A stretch of DNA of 64,000 nucleotides from the NCBI GenBank assembly GCA_036323355.1, contig AP028876.1, forward strand, positions 3,426,294 through 3,490,293, read 5' to 3'. Under the pieces are notes generated by a model, which saw nothing but the letters and a program-made list of their open reading frames with translations, did not search any database and was not told the DNA's origin. Both the position numbers and the translations under genes were made by a program. Position 1 is the first letter of the stretch; each line of letters opens with the position of its first letter. Source of the DNA: Gottschalkiaceae bacterium SANA. Lineage in GTDB: Bacteria > Bacillota > Clostridia > Tissierellales > GPF-1. Shown here piece after piece: positions 1 through 9,026 of the stretch.

Positions 1-83
1 AATTTCTAGCCCTTCGCGCCTACTCCTATGAAATGGACGAGGTCATGAACGGGGTCTGGGAAATCACGGTCACTGCTGACTAA
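1..83 (+). CDS. C-terminal fragment of an unidentified protein
   Basis: A reading frame open from the left edge (first full codon at base 3) encodes about 26 residues ending NGVWEITVTAD before TAA at 81-83. Third codon positions are mostly C or G, unlike the AT-rich noncoding DNA that follows, which supports a real coding end. It converges on the LysR gene at 110. Too little is visible to assign a family; an 11-12 base palindrome after the stop (82-93) lacks a T-run. Confidence 0.5.
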   Translation, partial: FLALRAYSYEMDEVMNGVWEITVTAD

Positions 84-109
84 CTGATCAGTTGATAGAC
101 AAACATGGA

Positions 110-1012
110 TTAACAGAATGCTTTATTTCCCAGCTTTTTAAAGGTTTTAATGGATTCTCTACTTGTTGCTGACAAGTGTTCCAATGGCTTATGCACCAAG
201 TATATATTGTAATGAAGAGCCAGGTCTGTGATCTGGATCTTTTTGTATGCCTTGGAATAGAGTTCGCGTTTTACCGTGGGATACGGCAACATGGCAATCC
301 CGTAGGAATTAAACAATGCATTTTTCACCGCTCCGATTGAATCGATTTTAAATAAGACCTTCAACAATTCTCGATCCATCCCATTTTCAGAAATCTTTCG
401 ATACAACTCGTCATAGAGATGCTCCGAATTCGACTGCATAATCAAATCATATTCAAATAATTCGTCCATCATAATTTCATTGGGTATGGAATAGGTTTCA
501 GAAGCAACCAAGACGATTTGCTCTTCTGCGATTTTTACAATCTCAAGCCCCTCAACCCATTTGGTTGGCAAACTGGTAATCACCCCAAAATCCGAAATGT
601 CATTCTGTACATCAGCAATGATTCGATCCAACTCGGAAGTGACCAAATCATATTGATGATCAGGATGCACCTTTTTTATGCGAAATAAGACGCAAGGCAT
701 GGAATAGGTAACCAAGGATTTCGTTGCACTGATCCGCACGCTGCTGGATTTTTTTGCATAATTGTCAATCTCTTCTAACATTTTGCTATAAGTATTCATA
801 ATGTTTTCCGAGTATTTGTATACGATCTTTCCCAATTCCGTCGGAACGACACCGCGATTGGACCGTTCCATCAGCTCGTAACCCAATGAATCTTCAAATT
901 TTTGCATCATCTGGCTCAAGGCAGATTGAGAAATATGAGACTGATTGGCTACTTTTGATATACTTTTGTTCTCAATAATCTGTCGATAATACATAAGAGT
1001 GTCTAAATTCAT
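110..1012 (-). CDS. LysR-family transcriptional regulator
   Basis: A 300-residue LysR-type regulator. Residues 1-60 form the winged helix-turn-helix (SISKVANQSHISQSALSQMM is the recognition region), and residues about 90-295 the periplasmic-binding-like effector domain. Length is normal for the family. It is divergent from the sulfur transport operon at 1214, so it most likely controls that operon and itself from the shared 200-base intergenic region, as is usual for the family (inference). The ATG at 1012 follows a GAGGGG ribosome site. Its effector cannot be told from sequence; a sulfur compound is a reasonable guess from the neighbours. Confidence 0.88.
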   Translation of the reverse strand: MNLDTLMYYRQIIENKSISKVANQSHISQSALSQMMQKFEDSLGYELMERSNRGVVPTELGKIVYKYSENIMNTYSKMLEEIDNYAKKSSSVRISATKSLVTYSMPCVLFRIKKVHPDHQYDLVTSELDRIIADVQNDISDFGVITSLPTKWVEGLEIVKIAEEQIVLVASETYSIPNEIMMDELFEYDLIMQSNSEHLYDELYRKISENGMDRELLKVLFKIDSIGAVKNALFNSYGIAMLPYPTVKRELYSKAYKKIQITDLALHYNIYLVHKPLEHLSATSRESIKTFKKLGNKAFC

Positions 1013-1040
1013 GCGATTTTTCCCCTCTTTCTCCTTGCTT

Positions 1041-1056
1041 TGTTAAGTTGTTAACA
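1041..1056. promoter_or_regulatory. Inverted repeat, candidate LysR operator
   Basis: TGTTAA-GTTG-TTAACA, a perfect 6-base inverted repeat 29 bases upstream of the LysR start codon and inside the divergent intergenic region. Its outer flanks (CCTTG and CAAGG) extend the dyad. LysR proteins bind such dyads, so this is a candidate site for the adjacent regulator; binding is inferred, not shown. Confidence 0.45.
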
Positions 1057-1085
1057 AGGCTTGCTCCTATTTTACATTAATAAGA

Positions 1086-1114
1086 TTGATAGCACTATTA
1101 ATATTTCTTATATT
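1086..1114 (+). promoter_or_regulatory. Predicted sigma-A promoter of the sulfur operon
   Basis: TTGATA at 1086-1091 and TATATT at 1109-1114 with a 17-base spacer, about 100 bases before the first start codon at 1214. It is the best promoter-like pair in the intergenic region and lies about 30 bases downstream of the candidate LysR operator. Confidence 0.5.
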
Positions 1115-1213
1115 GTATCACGAAAGGCTATGATTTTAAATTAACAATGTATGTTAGACTGTTCACGAGAGATTGTTAAATGTGTCACAATGATGAATGG
1201 AGGAGTGAGTACC

Positions 1214-1915
1214 ATGCCTGAAAACACACAAGCTACGGACACCTCTTCTACGGGTTCAATTCGTCGTTCTTCAACGCGACGACCTCGGAAGAAGAAGAAA
1301 AACATGATTCCTTTTGGAGTCGGTCTATTTGTCCTTATCGTTTTGATCGGTATTTTTCTCGGTCAAAGAAATGCAACGGTTGGACTATTTTGGATCTTTG
1401 GTATCGGTTTCGGTTTTACCCTGCAAAAAGCACGTTTTTGTTTTACCGCATCTATGCGTGATCCTTACCTAACTGGAGGAACTTCTTTATCACGTGCTGT
1501 TATTATTGCTTTCGCCTTAACAACGATCGGATTTGCAGCCATCAAATATGGCGCCTTTGTAAAAGGATTGCCAATTCCAGGCATGAGCTACGTTGTTCCT
1601 GTCAGCTTTGCAACCGTAATCGGTGCTTTTCTATTTGGCATCGGCATGGTTATCGCCGGTGGTTGTGCATCAGGTACCTTGATGCGAAATGGTGAAGGTT
1701 TTATGATGCAATGGTTAGTCTTGGTATTCTTTATTGCGGGTTCCCTTTGGGGCGCTCATGACTTTGGCTGGTGGAAAGAAGTTTTCATCTCTAAAGGACC
1801 TTCTGTATTCCTTCCGGATGTATTCGGATGGTTTGGTGCAGTAGCGATCCAACTCTTGGTTCTTGCGGGATTATTTATTTACGCAACAATCTACGAGCAG
1901 AAAAAAGCCGCATAA
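1214..1915 (+). CDS. YeeE/YedE-family transporter, half-size, first subunit
   Basis: A 233-residue membrane protein of the YeeE/YedE (DUF395) family, whose studied member TsuA imports thiosulfate. After a basic, Arg/Lys-rich cytoplasmic N-terminus (residues 17-29) come several hydrophobic segments and two family-type cysteine motifs, ARFCFTA (Cys76) and GGCASGT (Cys151). TsuA-type proteins are around 330 residues; this and the 185-residue protein at 2553 look like two separately encoded halves. The start at 1214 is chosen because GGAGG lies just upstream; the longer frame from 1151 has no ribosome site. First gene of a plus-strand operon with two tusA copies. The substrate could be thiosulfate or another sulfur or selenium species. 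Confidence 0.82.
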   Translation: MPENTQATDTSSTGSIRRSSTRRPRKKKKNMIPFGVGLFVLIVLIGIFLGQRNATVGLFWIFGIGFGFTLQKARFCFTASMRDPYLTGGTSLSRAVIIAFALTTIGFAAIKYGAFVKGLPIPGMSYVVPVSFATVIGAFLFGIGMVIAGGCASGTLMRNGEGFMMQWLVLVFFIAGSLWGAHDFGWWKEVFISKGPSVFLPDVFGWFGAVAIQLLVLAGLFIYATIYEQKKAA

Positions 1916-1985
1916 AACAGCTTCAATAAACAAAAACGGTTAATTATATTCGAAAAAAAATTAAAAAAATTTGGAGGAAATTAAA

Positions 1986-2216
1986 ATGGCAAAAGAAATC
2001 ATCATCGACTCTCTAGGCGAAGCATGCCCAGTACCTTTGGTAAAAGCACAAAACGCATTGAAAGAAATGGAAATCGGTGACGTACTGGTTCTTCAAATCG
2101 ATCATAGCTGTGCCATGAAAAATGTTCCCGAGTGGGCCCGCAAAGACGGACACAACGTTGAAATCGAAGAAGTTGACGACGGCGAGTGGGAAGTAATCAT
2201 CGAGAAAGCGAAATAA
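1986..2216 (+). CDS. tusA: TusA-family sulfur carrier, copy 1
   Basis: A 76-residue cytosolic sulfur-transfer protein of the TusA/SirA/YeeD fold. The hallmark CPxP motif is present (GEACPVPLVKA, Cys14), carrying the Cys that holds the persulfide; a second Cys sits in HSCAMKN. GGAGG precedes the ATG at 1986. The encoded protein is identical to that of the next gene. YeeE/YedE transporters are commonly paired with TusA-like proteins that take the imported sulfur inside the cell, which fits its place between the two transporter halves. Whether sulfur, selenium or both are carried is not visible. Confidence 0.88.
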   Translation: MAKEIIIDSLGEACPVPLVKAQNALKEMEIGDVLVLQIDHSCAMKNVPEWARKDGHNVEIEEVDDGEWEVIIEKAK

Positions 2217-2297
2217 GCGAACCATATAAGAAGAATAATTCAAATGAATCCACAATCCTATAGCAAAAAAAGATAAAAATCTGAGGAGGAAACAAAA

Positions 2298-2528
2298 ATG
2301 GCAAAAGAAATCATCATCGACTCTCTAGGCGAAGCATGCCCGGTACCTTTGGTAAAAGCACAAAACGCATTGAAAGAAATGGAAATCGGTGACGTACTGG
2401 TTCTTCAAATCGATCATAGCTGCGCAATGAAAAATGTTCCCGAGTGGGCCCGCAAAGACGGACACAACGTTGAAATCGAAGAAGTTGACGACGGCGAGTG
2501 GGAAGTTATTATCGAGAAAGCAAAATAG
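2298..2528 (+). CDS. tusA: TusA-family sulfur carrier, copy 2 (identical protein)
   Basis: A second 76-residue TusA protein, identical in all residues to copy 1 including the CPVP motif and second Cys. Of 231 bases, seven differ: six silent changes and TAA versus TAG at the stop. The 81-base spacer between the copies differs from the leader of copy 1, so only the coding sequence is near-identical. Its AGGAGGA ribosome site is strong. Recent duplication or ongoing gene conversion explains this best. The next gene begins 24 bases downstream. Confidence 0.88.
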   Translation: MAKEIIIDSLGEACPVPLVKAQNALKEMEIGDVLVLQIDHSCAMKNVPEWARKDGHNVEIEEVDDGEWEVIIEKAK

Positions 2529-2552
2529 ACCTGTACTGGACGGAGGGATATC

Positions 2553-3110
2553 ATGGCGGGAGAACAAAAATTCTTCGATCGCGTTAAACAAAACCAATTC
2601 TACAAGAAATGGTTTAAAAGCGCCTTCACATATGTAACTGGCGCAGTCCTTCTATCGGTTCTTCAAATTGCAACCCTTGCATCGACGGGAAACCCATGGG
2701 GCGTTTCTGGCGTATTTGCAAACTGGGGTGCGTGGATCTATGAAGCATTCGGTGGAAGTGTAGACAAATGGTACTATTTCAGCAGCGAAGGCGCGCAAAA
2801 CGTGCTCAATGCAGGAATACTGAACCATCCCGGTTCTTGGAGAAACATCGGAATCATCTTCGGTGCTCTTCTAGCAACCTTAATGGCATCTCAATTCAAA
2901 ATCAAAAAAATCAAGAATAAAAAGCAAATCGTTGCAGCAATCTTAGGCGGACTATTGATGGGTTACGGTGCTCGAATTGCTTATGGCTGTAACATTGGTG
3001 CATTGTATAGCGGCATTGCTTCCCTATCGCTTTCTGGTTGGGTCTTCTTGGTTGGCATCTTTAGTGGTGCAGTTGTTGGAAGTAAATTACTCGTTAAATA
3101 CTTCATGTAA
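2553..3110 (+). CDS. YeeE/YedE-family transporter, half-size, second subunit
   Basis: A 185-residue membrane protein of the YeeE/YedE family. Hydrophobic segments lie at about 26-45, 98-113, 126-145 and 160-180. The family motif YGCNIGALYSGIASLS is complete (Cys146), corresponding to the C-terminal conserved Cys region of TsuA-type transporters. It has the opposite half-set of conserved motifs to the protein at 1214, so the two probably assemble as one transporter (inference). GGAGGG precedes the ATG. It lies between tusA copy 2 and the flavoprotein gene, with short spacers throughout. Confidence 0.82.
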   Translation: MAGEQKFFDRVKQNQFYKKWFKSAFTYVTGAVLLSVLQIATLASTGNPWGVSGVFANWGAWIYEAFGGSVDKWYYFSSEGAQNVLNAGILNHPGSWRNIGIIFGALLATLMASQFKIKKIKNKKQIVAAILGGLLMGYGARIAYGCNIGALYSGIASLSLSGWVFLVGIFSGAVVGSKLLVKYFM

Positions 3111-3128
3111 GTACAGGGGGAAAGAAAA

Positions 3129-4364
3129 ATGGCAAGAGAAAAAAAAGTTGAAAATTATGATGTAGTCATCATCGGTGGCGGTCCTGCAGGTTTGACTGCG
3201 GCGATTTACGCTGGACGCGCTCGATTAAAAACAATCTTAATTGAGAAAGCCTTGATCGGTGGATTGGCTACTTACACAAATGAAATTGCAAACTATCCCG
3301 GATTTCCAGATGCGCCTAAAGGCGAAGCCATCACCAACTTGATGAAGGAACAAGCCAAAAAAATGGGCGTAGACTTCAAATTGACTGCTGTAAAAAGCGT
3401 TGAATTAGAAGGCGAAGAAAAAGTTGTTGAAACTTTCCGCAACAAGTATCTAGCGAAAACCGTCATCCTTGCAACGGGTGGACGTAACCGTGTAACGGGT
3501 GGAAAAAACGAAGAGAAATACTTGTTTGACAAGGGAATTTCTTTCTGTGCAACCTGTGATGCAGCTGCAAACACAGACAAGCACGTTGTTGTAATCGGCT
3601 CTGGCGATGCTGCCATTGAAGAAGGCATGTTCCTGACTAAATTTGCAAGCAAAGTTACCGTTTCTGTTATGCATGACGAAGGCAAAATGGATTGTAATGA
3701 AATTGCAAAAGAAGCAGCAATGGCCAACGACAAAATGGAATTTGTTTGGAATACTGTAGTTGACAGCTTTGAAGGTTCTGAAGAGTATTTGGAAACTGTT
3801 GTAATGAAAAACGTAAAAACTGGTGAATTGATGCCAATTGATTGCGACAACTGTTTCGAGTTCATCGGATACATCCCGAACACAGAACTATTCGAAGGCC
3901 AAATTGACATGACTGGACGCAAGTACATCATGACAAACGACAAAATGGAAACTAGCATGCCTGGTGTATTCGCAGTCGGTGATGTTCGCGAAAAATGGTT
4001 GAAGCAAATTGCAACTGCAGTTGGTGACGGTGCGATTGCCGGTATGGCCGCTGAGAGCTACATTGCTGAAACTGAAACTTTCGAAGAGCATATCATGCAA
4101 TCTGCAAAACCTGGTTTGATCTACGTTTACAATGCAATTGACGCTGACAGCCGTACATTCCTTCAAACGATTGAAAAAATCGAAGGAGATGCTGCTGGTG
4201 CAATCGCAGTAAACCGTATTGACGTTTATAAGTCAACTGGCCTTGCTGATCGTTTGAACATTACATCTTTCCCTGCTGTTGTTACAACAGAGGGCGGAAA
4301 AATCGCAAAAACTTTGACAGAAGATCTTACTGAAGCTTCTATCAAAGCAGCACTGAACCTATAA
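3129..4364 (+). CDS. Thioredoxin-reductase-like flavoprotein fused to a Cys-less thioredoxin fold
   Basis: A 411-residue cytosolic flavoprotein. Residues 8-315 match low-molecular-weight thioredoxin reductase: FAD-binding GGGPAGLTAAIYAG (16-29), redox pair CATC (Cys140, Cys143), NAD(P)-binding GSGDAAIEEG (about 157-166) and FAD-binding GVFAVGDVR near 283. Residues about 325-411 resemble a thioredoxin fold with the cis-Pro region TSFPAVV, but the CXXC position is free of cysteine. Last gene of the sulfur operon, ending at a strong terminator. It could reduce persulfide or polysulfide on TusA; the extra domain may be a docking module. Ordinary thioredoxin reductases are about 310 residues. Confidence 0.82.
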   Translation: MAREKKVENYDVVIIGGGPAGLTAAIYAGRARLKTILIEKALIGGLATYTNEIANYPGFPDAPKGEAITNLMKEQAKKMGVDFKLTAVKSVELEGEEKVVETFRNKYLAKTVILATGGRNRVTGGKNEEKYLFDKGISFCATCDAAANTDKHVVVIGSGDAAIEEGMFLTKFASKVTVSVMHDEGKMDCNEIAKEAAMANDKMEFVWNTVVDSFEGSEEYLETVVMKNVKTGELMPIDCDNCFEFIGYIPNTELFEGQIDMTGRKYIMTNDKMETSMPGVFAVGDVREKWLKQIATAVGDGAIAGMAAESYIAETETFEEHIMQSAKPGLIYVYNAIDADSRTFLQTIEKIEGDAAGAIAVNRIDVYKSTGLADRLNITSFPAVVTTEGGKIAKTLTEDLTEASIKAALNL

Positions 4365-4371
4365 AATAAGC

Positions 4372-4405
4372 AAGAGCCTATCCGATTCGGATAGGCTCTT
4401 TTTTT
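4372..4405. terminator. Intrinsic terminator of the sulfur operon
   Basis: A 13-base perfect stem (AAGAGCCTATCCG and its complement) with a 3-base loop, followed by a T-run. It lies between the convergent flavoprotein gene and lpdA; the A-rich left flank also lets it work weakly on the minus strand. Confidence 0.9.
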
Positions 4406-4422
4406 GTTTCTCTAGTATATTC

Positions 4423-5817
4423 TTATTTTCTTTTTTGTGCCGGAGCAATATGAATCGCTTGACCCAACAAACCGCCTGCCGCTTCATGCACGGCTTCCGA
4501 CAGAGTCGGATGGGCATGAACCGTATGGAATACATCTAAAGCTGTCAACTCGTTTTGAATAGCCAGGGTTGCTTCGTGAATCAGATCGGAAGCATGAGGG
4601 CCAAGGATCTGCGCCCCAAGCAATTTTCCCTCATCATTGGCTATCCATTTAACAAAGCCCTCGCTTTCCCCAAGGCTTACAGCCTTGCCGTTAGCGGCAA
4701 AAGAAAATTTACTTGTTTGGCACACCTGGCCAGATCGTTTGCAAGCGGACTCAGTCATCCCCACAGAAGAAACCTCCGGCAGAGTGAATACACAACTTGG
4801 AACAAGCCCTTCCTTAGGTTCTTGCTGCAGTAAAGCATGTTCAACAGCCGCTACCGCTTGATGAGACGCAGAATGAGCCAAGAGGCAAATTCCGTTGCAA
4901 TCTCCTATGGCATAGATTCCGGTTTGATTGGTCTGATAAAAGGAATTCACTAAAATCCCGTTGTCTTCAAACTGAATCTGAGCTTGCGTCAAAGCTTCCT
5001 CATCAAAGGATGGAAGGCGCCCTGTCGCCATTAAGACACGATCAGCCTGCCATTCCACTGGTCCTTTAACACCTTGAGCCACAACTTTCAAGTTTCCATC
5101 CACTGCTTCAATAAACTTTACCTCTGTCTTTAAAGCAAATTCGATCCCTTTTTTCTTGAGGATCAGTTGCATCCGTTTAGATACATCCTTATCCAAATGA
5201 GCGAGGATTTGATCGCCGAATTCCACGACCGTAACCTTGGTTCCCAAGGTTGAAAAGATACTTGCAAACTCCATACCTACAACACCGCCACCGATAACAA
5301 GCAAGCGCTCTGGTTGGCTCTCAATAGATAATAGGTCACGACTCGTCATGACACCAGATAAGTCTGCTCCCGGTACTTGCAAGCTCCTTGGTTTCGACCC
5401 AGTTGCCATGAAGACAAAATCGGCTTCGCGTACAACATCAATTCCCTCACCAAGAACCCGAACCCTTTTCCCTGAAAGAATCGTTGCCTCACCAACAAGA
5501 TGTTCAATCTTATTGGCTTTAATCAATTGCTCGATCCCGGATACCAACTGAGCGACAACTTGATCCTTTCGCAATTTAATCTTTGGAAAATCGGGTTTTG
5601 ACAATTCCGCCATAACCCCATATTCCTCCGCATGTTGAACCAGAGAAAACACCTCGGCGCTTCGCACCCAAGCCTTGGTTGGGATACAACCTACATTTAA
5701 ACAGGTCCCCCCAATCCATTCTTTTTCAATCAAAGTTACCGTTGCACCCAATTGCGCTGCCCGAATCGCTGCGGCATAACCCGCAGGTCCTGCTCCTACT
5801 ACGATTACACTAGCCAT
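4423..5817 (-). CDS. lpdA: Dihydrolipoyl dehydrogenase (glycine cleavage L protein)
   Basis: A 464-residue FAD/NAD+ oxidoreductase that reoxidises dihydrolipoyl groups. The active disulfide motif [13 protein letters not shown] (Cys39, Cys44) follows the FAD-binding [13 protein letters not shown]; a second nucleotide site [12 protein letters not shown] lies near residue 178, and the catalytic His-Glu region [12 protein letters not shown] is near the C-terminus. Length is normal. The start codon overlaps the end of gcvPB, and it is the last gene of the glycine cleavage operon, so it is very probably the dedicated L protein. No other lipoyl-dependent complex is present in the window. Confidence 0.93.
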   Translation of the reverse strand: MASVIVVGAGPAGYAAAIRAAQLGATVTLIEKEWIGGTCLNVGCIPTKAWVRSAEVFSLVQHAEEYGVMAELSKPDFPKIKLRKDQVVAQLVSGIEQLIKANKIEHLVGEATILSGKRVRVLGEGIDVVREADFVFMATGSKPRSLQVPGADLSGVMTSRDLLSIESQPERLLVIGGGVVGMEFASIFSTLGTKVTVVEFGDQILAHLDKDVSKRMQLILKKKGIEFALKTEVKFIEAVDGNLKVVAQGVKGPVEWQADRVLMATGRLPSFDEEALTQAQIQFEDNGILVNSFYQTNQTGIYAIGDCNGICLLAHSASHQAVAAVEHALLQQEPKEGLVPSCVFTLPEVSSVGMTESACKRSGQVCQTSKFSFAANGKAVSLGESEGFVKWIANDEGKLLGAQILGPHASDLIHEATLAIQNELTALDVFHTVHAHPTLSEAVHEAAGGLLGQAIHIAPAQKRK

Positions 5818-7282
5818 TTACGGCCTCCTTGGTCCAACGAAGCACTGGCTTTCTGGCTGCCCGAACCTCGTCAACTCGTCGAATAATGGTCTTCGTTGGC
5901 GCATTTTTCAATAATTCTGGAGATTGAACCGCCTCTTTTGCAATCTCAATCATGGCATCGCAAAAGGCATCCAGAGTCTCTAGGCTTTCCGTCTCTGTCG
6001 GTTCAATCATGATGGCATTATGAACAATCAATGGGAAGTAAATTGTAGGCGGATGGTAGCCATGATCCAAAAGACGTTTGGCCACATCGAGAGTTGTCAC
6101 CTCGATCTCTGATACGTTTTTCAATCCATCCAAAACGAATTCATGCTTACAGATTGTATCAAATGGCAAGACATAGTCTTCCTTCAATCGTTCTTGCATA
6201 TAATTCGCATTCAAAACCGCCATCTCGCTAGCTGTTCTCAAACCTTGGGCACCCATGGTTAAAATATAGGTATAAGCTCGCACAAGCACACCAAAATTTC
6301 CATAGAAACCTTTCATTTTTCCAATAGACAAAGGCCGATCGTATTCAAAATGATATCGGTCTTCTTCCTTCACAATGACCGGTTTTGGCAAAAAATCCGC
6401 CACTCGCTGCTTGACACCAACGGGACCCGCACCGGGACCGCCACCACCATGAGGGGTAGACATTGTCTTGTGTAGGTTTAAGTGTACAATATCAAATCCC
6501 ATATCTCCAGGTCGACTTTTTCCCATGACTGCATTCAAATTGGCGCCATCATAATACAACAATCCGCCAGCCTCATGGATCAAGGCTGCAATCTCTTCAA
6601 TGTTTTTCTCAAACAAACCCAAAGTGCTAGGATTGGTTAACATCAAACCTGCAATTTCATCACTCATCACAGCCTTCAAGGCTTCCACATCCACACCGCC
6701 AGTTTCATCTGATGGGACTTCAACAATTTCAAATCCAACCATGGCCGCTGTTGCCGGGTTGGTTCCGTGGGCCGTATCAGGCACGATAATCTTGGTTCTT
6801 TTTTTATCATTTCGTGCATCATGGTAAGCCTTGACCATCATAATTCCTGTCAATTCGCCGTGCGCACCCGCTGCTGGTTGCAAGGAGACCGCATCCATCC
6901 CTGTAATTTCTGCCAGTTTCAGCTCCAAATCATATAACAAAGCCATAGCACCCTGGGCGCTTGATTCCGGCTGTAAGGGGTGAATACACGTGAATCCAGG
7001 CAATCCGGCAATCTCATCATTAATTTTAGGATTATATTTCATGGTACAAGAACCCAATGGGTAAAATCCCGTGTCTACGCCAAAGTTCTTGTTTGAAAGA
7101 TTGGTGTAATGACGAACCACTTGATTCTCCGCTACCTCGGGCAATTCTGCCTTCTCTTGACGTTGCAAATCTATAGGAAAAAGATCGGCCACTTCGAATC
7201 CAGTAAAATCATCTGTCGGCAGACGATATCCTTTTCTTCCAGGCTTCGATATTTCAAAAATTAATTGATCATATTGAATCAT
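5810..7282 (-). CDS. gcvPB: Glycine dehydrogenase (decarboxylating) subunit 2
   Basis: The 490-residue beta subunit of the two-subunit P protein, which decarboxylates glycine with pyridoxal phosphate and passes the aminomethyl group to GcvH. The PLP-lysine motif [12 protein letters not shown] is intact (Lys272), preceded by YYDGANLN and by DTAHGTNPA (about 169-177). It overlaps gcvPA by four bases upstream and lpdA by eight downstream, showing tight translational coupling. The split P protein is usual in Firmicutes, in contrast to the single long chain of proteobacteria. Confidence 0.95.
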   Translation of the reverse strand: MIQYDQLIFEISKPGRKGYRLPTDDFTGFEVADLFPIDLQRQEKAELPEVAENQVVRHYTNLSNKNFGVDTGFYPLGSCTMKYNPKINDEIAGLPGFTCIHPLQPESSAQGAMALLYDLELKLAEITGMDAVSLQPAAGAHGELTGIMMVKAYHDARNDKKRTKIIVPDTAHGTNPATAAMVGFEIVEVPSDETGGVDVEALKAVMSDEIAGLMLTNPSTLGLFEKNIEEIAALIHEAGGLLYYDGANLNAVMGKSRPGDMGFDIVHLNLHKTMSTPHGGGGPGAGPVGVKQRVADFLPKPVIVKEEDRYHFEYDRPLSIGKMKGFYGNFGVLVRAYTYILTMGAQGLRTASEMAVLNANYMQERLKEDYVLPFDTICKHEFVLDGLKNVSEIEVTTLDVAKRLLDHGYHPPTIYFPLIVHNAIMIEPTETESLETLDAFCDAMIEIAKEAVQSPELLKNAPTKTIIRRVDEVRAARKPVLRWTKEAVNG

Positions 7283-8613
7283 AGGATCGCCTCCATCACT
7301 CGAACCAGATGATCCATTTCATCTTTGGTTCTTTTCTCTGTCGCACAAAGAATCATTTGATTCTCCCTGTCGCCGGTCAAAGCATAACCACCTATCAAGC
7401 CATTTTCCAATAGCAATTGATTCACTTCTTTTGCCGATTTCGGCAATTCAACCACAAACTCACGGAAGAACGGCTGATCATTAACCGCTTTCACCTTGCC
7501 TGTTGCAAGCAATTGTTTTCTGAGATAAGCGGCACGCTTGGCCGATTGTCCTGCAACTTCCACCAAACCCTCTTTGCCCATAGTCGCCATATAGATGGTC
7601 GCAATCAAGGCATTAATGGCTTGATTGGAACAAATATTTGACGTCGCTTTTCCTCGACGAATATGTTGCTCCCGCGCTTGCAAGGTCAAAGTAAAGGCTC
7701 GTTTCCCGTCTAAATCAACGGTTTCGCCCACAATTCGACCAGGAAGTTTTCGCATCAATTTCTTGGTTACGCCAATAAATCCAAGATGTGGCCCACCAAA
7801 GCTAATCGTATTTCCCAAAGGCTGTCCCTCGCCAATGGCAATATCCGCCCCCCAATCGGCCGGCGTTTTCAAGATCGCTAAGGAAATTGGATCCTGCATC
7901 ATGATGAAATGTGCCTTTTGCTTGTGGACAGCCTCGGAAACACCTTCAAGATTTTCCACGACACCATAGAAGTTTGGTGATTGAATCAATACCGCAACCG
8001 CTTCAGCATCCAATATTTCATTCATGGCTTTCAGATCGGTGTGTCCGTCTTTTTCAGGAATTTCAACAACTTCAATAGAACGAAATCGCATATAGGTTTT
8101 AACGACTTCCTTCACTTCTGGATTGAGTGTTGCAGAAATCAAAATCTTGCTTCCTTTATTGATTCCGGCTGACATCATGGCCGCTTCTGCAGCAGCGGAT
8201 GGTCCATCGTATAGCGACGCATTGGATACAGCCATTCCCGTCAATTGGCAAATCATTGTTTGAAATTCAAAGATTACCTGCAAGGTTCCCTGACTGATTT
8301 CCGGCTGATAGGGTGTATAGGAAGTTAAATACTCACTACGCTGTACCAGGGGTGAAATAATTGCAGGGACTGTATGGTCATAGGCACCCGCTCCCAAAAA
8401 ACAGGGTGTGCCGTAACCTGAAAGATTCTGATCGGCTAACTTATGCATCATTTTACGAATTTCAATTTCTGATTTTGGAGCACCAATAGACAATAACTCA
8501 GTAAGACGAAGAGCTTGGGGAATGTCAGAAAACAATTGATCGACATCAGAAATCCCGAGTCGATCAAGCATTACCCGAACATCCTCATCGGTATTCGGAA
8601 TATATGGAAACAT
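7279..8613 (-). CDS. gcvPA: Glycine dehydrogenase (decarboxylating) subunit 1
   Basis: The 444-residue alpha subunit of the P protein. Recognisable family regions include [15 protein letters not shown] (near residue 70), [17 protein letters not shown] and [16 protein letters not shown]. This subunit has the transferase fold but not the PLP lysine, which is in GcvPB. Length fits the family. It lies one base after gcvH and overlaps gcvPB by four bases, so the two subunits should be made in equal amounts. Confidence 0.95.
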   Translation of the reverse strand: MFPYIPNTDEDVRVMLDRLGISDVDQLFSDIPQALRLTELLSIGAPKSEIEIRKMMHKLADQNLSGYGTPCFLGAGAYDHTVPAIISPLVQRSEYLTSYTPYQPEISQGTLQVIFEFQTMICQLTGMAVSNASLYDGPSAAAEAAMMSAGINKGSKILISATLNPEVKEVVKTYMRFRSIEVVEIPEKDGHTDLKAMNEILDAEAVAVLIQSPNFYGVVENLEGVSEAVHKQKAHFIMMQDPISLAILKTPADWGADIAIGEGQPLGNTISFGGPHLGFIGVTKKLMRKLPGRIVGETVDLDGKRAFTLTLQAREQHIRRGKATSNICSNQAINALIATIYMATMGKEGLVEVAGQSAKRAAYLRKQLLATGKVKAVNDQPFFREFVVELPKSAKEVNQLLLENGLIGGYALTGDRENQMILCATEKRTKDEMDHLVRVMEAIL

Positions 8614-8614
8614 T

Positions 8615-9004
8615 TTACTCCTCCTCAGCCTCAGCTAAAAACTCTTCATATGCAACTGCATTCATCAAATCTTTTAATTGACTCTCATCCGCCATTTCCA
8701 CGCATGCAATCCAATTTTTATAGGGGTCTTCATTCACTGCTTCTGGTTCCTCTTCCAAGGCTTCATTGACTTCAACCACTTTTCCTGTTAAAGGTAAGAA
8801 AATATCATTTGCCGCTTTTACCGATTCAATCGCACAAAGTGTATCTTCTTGTTCAAATTCCTCATCAATTTCCGGCAGTTCTACGTAAACAATATCTCCC
8901 ATAGCCTCTTGAGCAAAGTCAGAAATTCCAATATACGCTTTGTTACCCTCAACGCGAACCCATTCATGATCCTTTGTGTACAATAATCCTTTTGCAACTT
9001 TCAT
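8615..9004 (-). CDS. gcvH: Glycine cleavage system H protein
   Basis: A 129-residue lipoyl carrier that shuttles the aminomethyl group between P, T and L proteins. The lipoylation site is clear: AIESVKAANDI with Lys63 as the modified residue. The N-terminal KDHEWVRVEG and GISDFAQEAMGDIVYVELP are family signatures. AGGAGGA precedes the ATG at 9004. It would be lipoylated by the LplA and LipA pair encoded at 24.7-26.6 kb. Confidence 0.96.
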   Translation of the reverse strand: MKVAKGLLYTKDHEWVRVEGNKAYIGISDFAQEAMGDIVYVELPEIDEEFEQEDTLCAIESVKAANDIFLPLTGKVVEVNEALEEEPEAVNEDPYKNWIACVEMADESQLKDLMNAVAYEEFLAEAEEE

Positions 9005-9026
9005 TTGTTCTCCTCCTAAAATTTAT

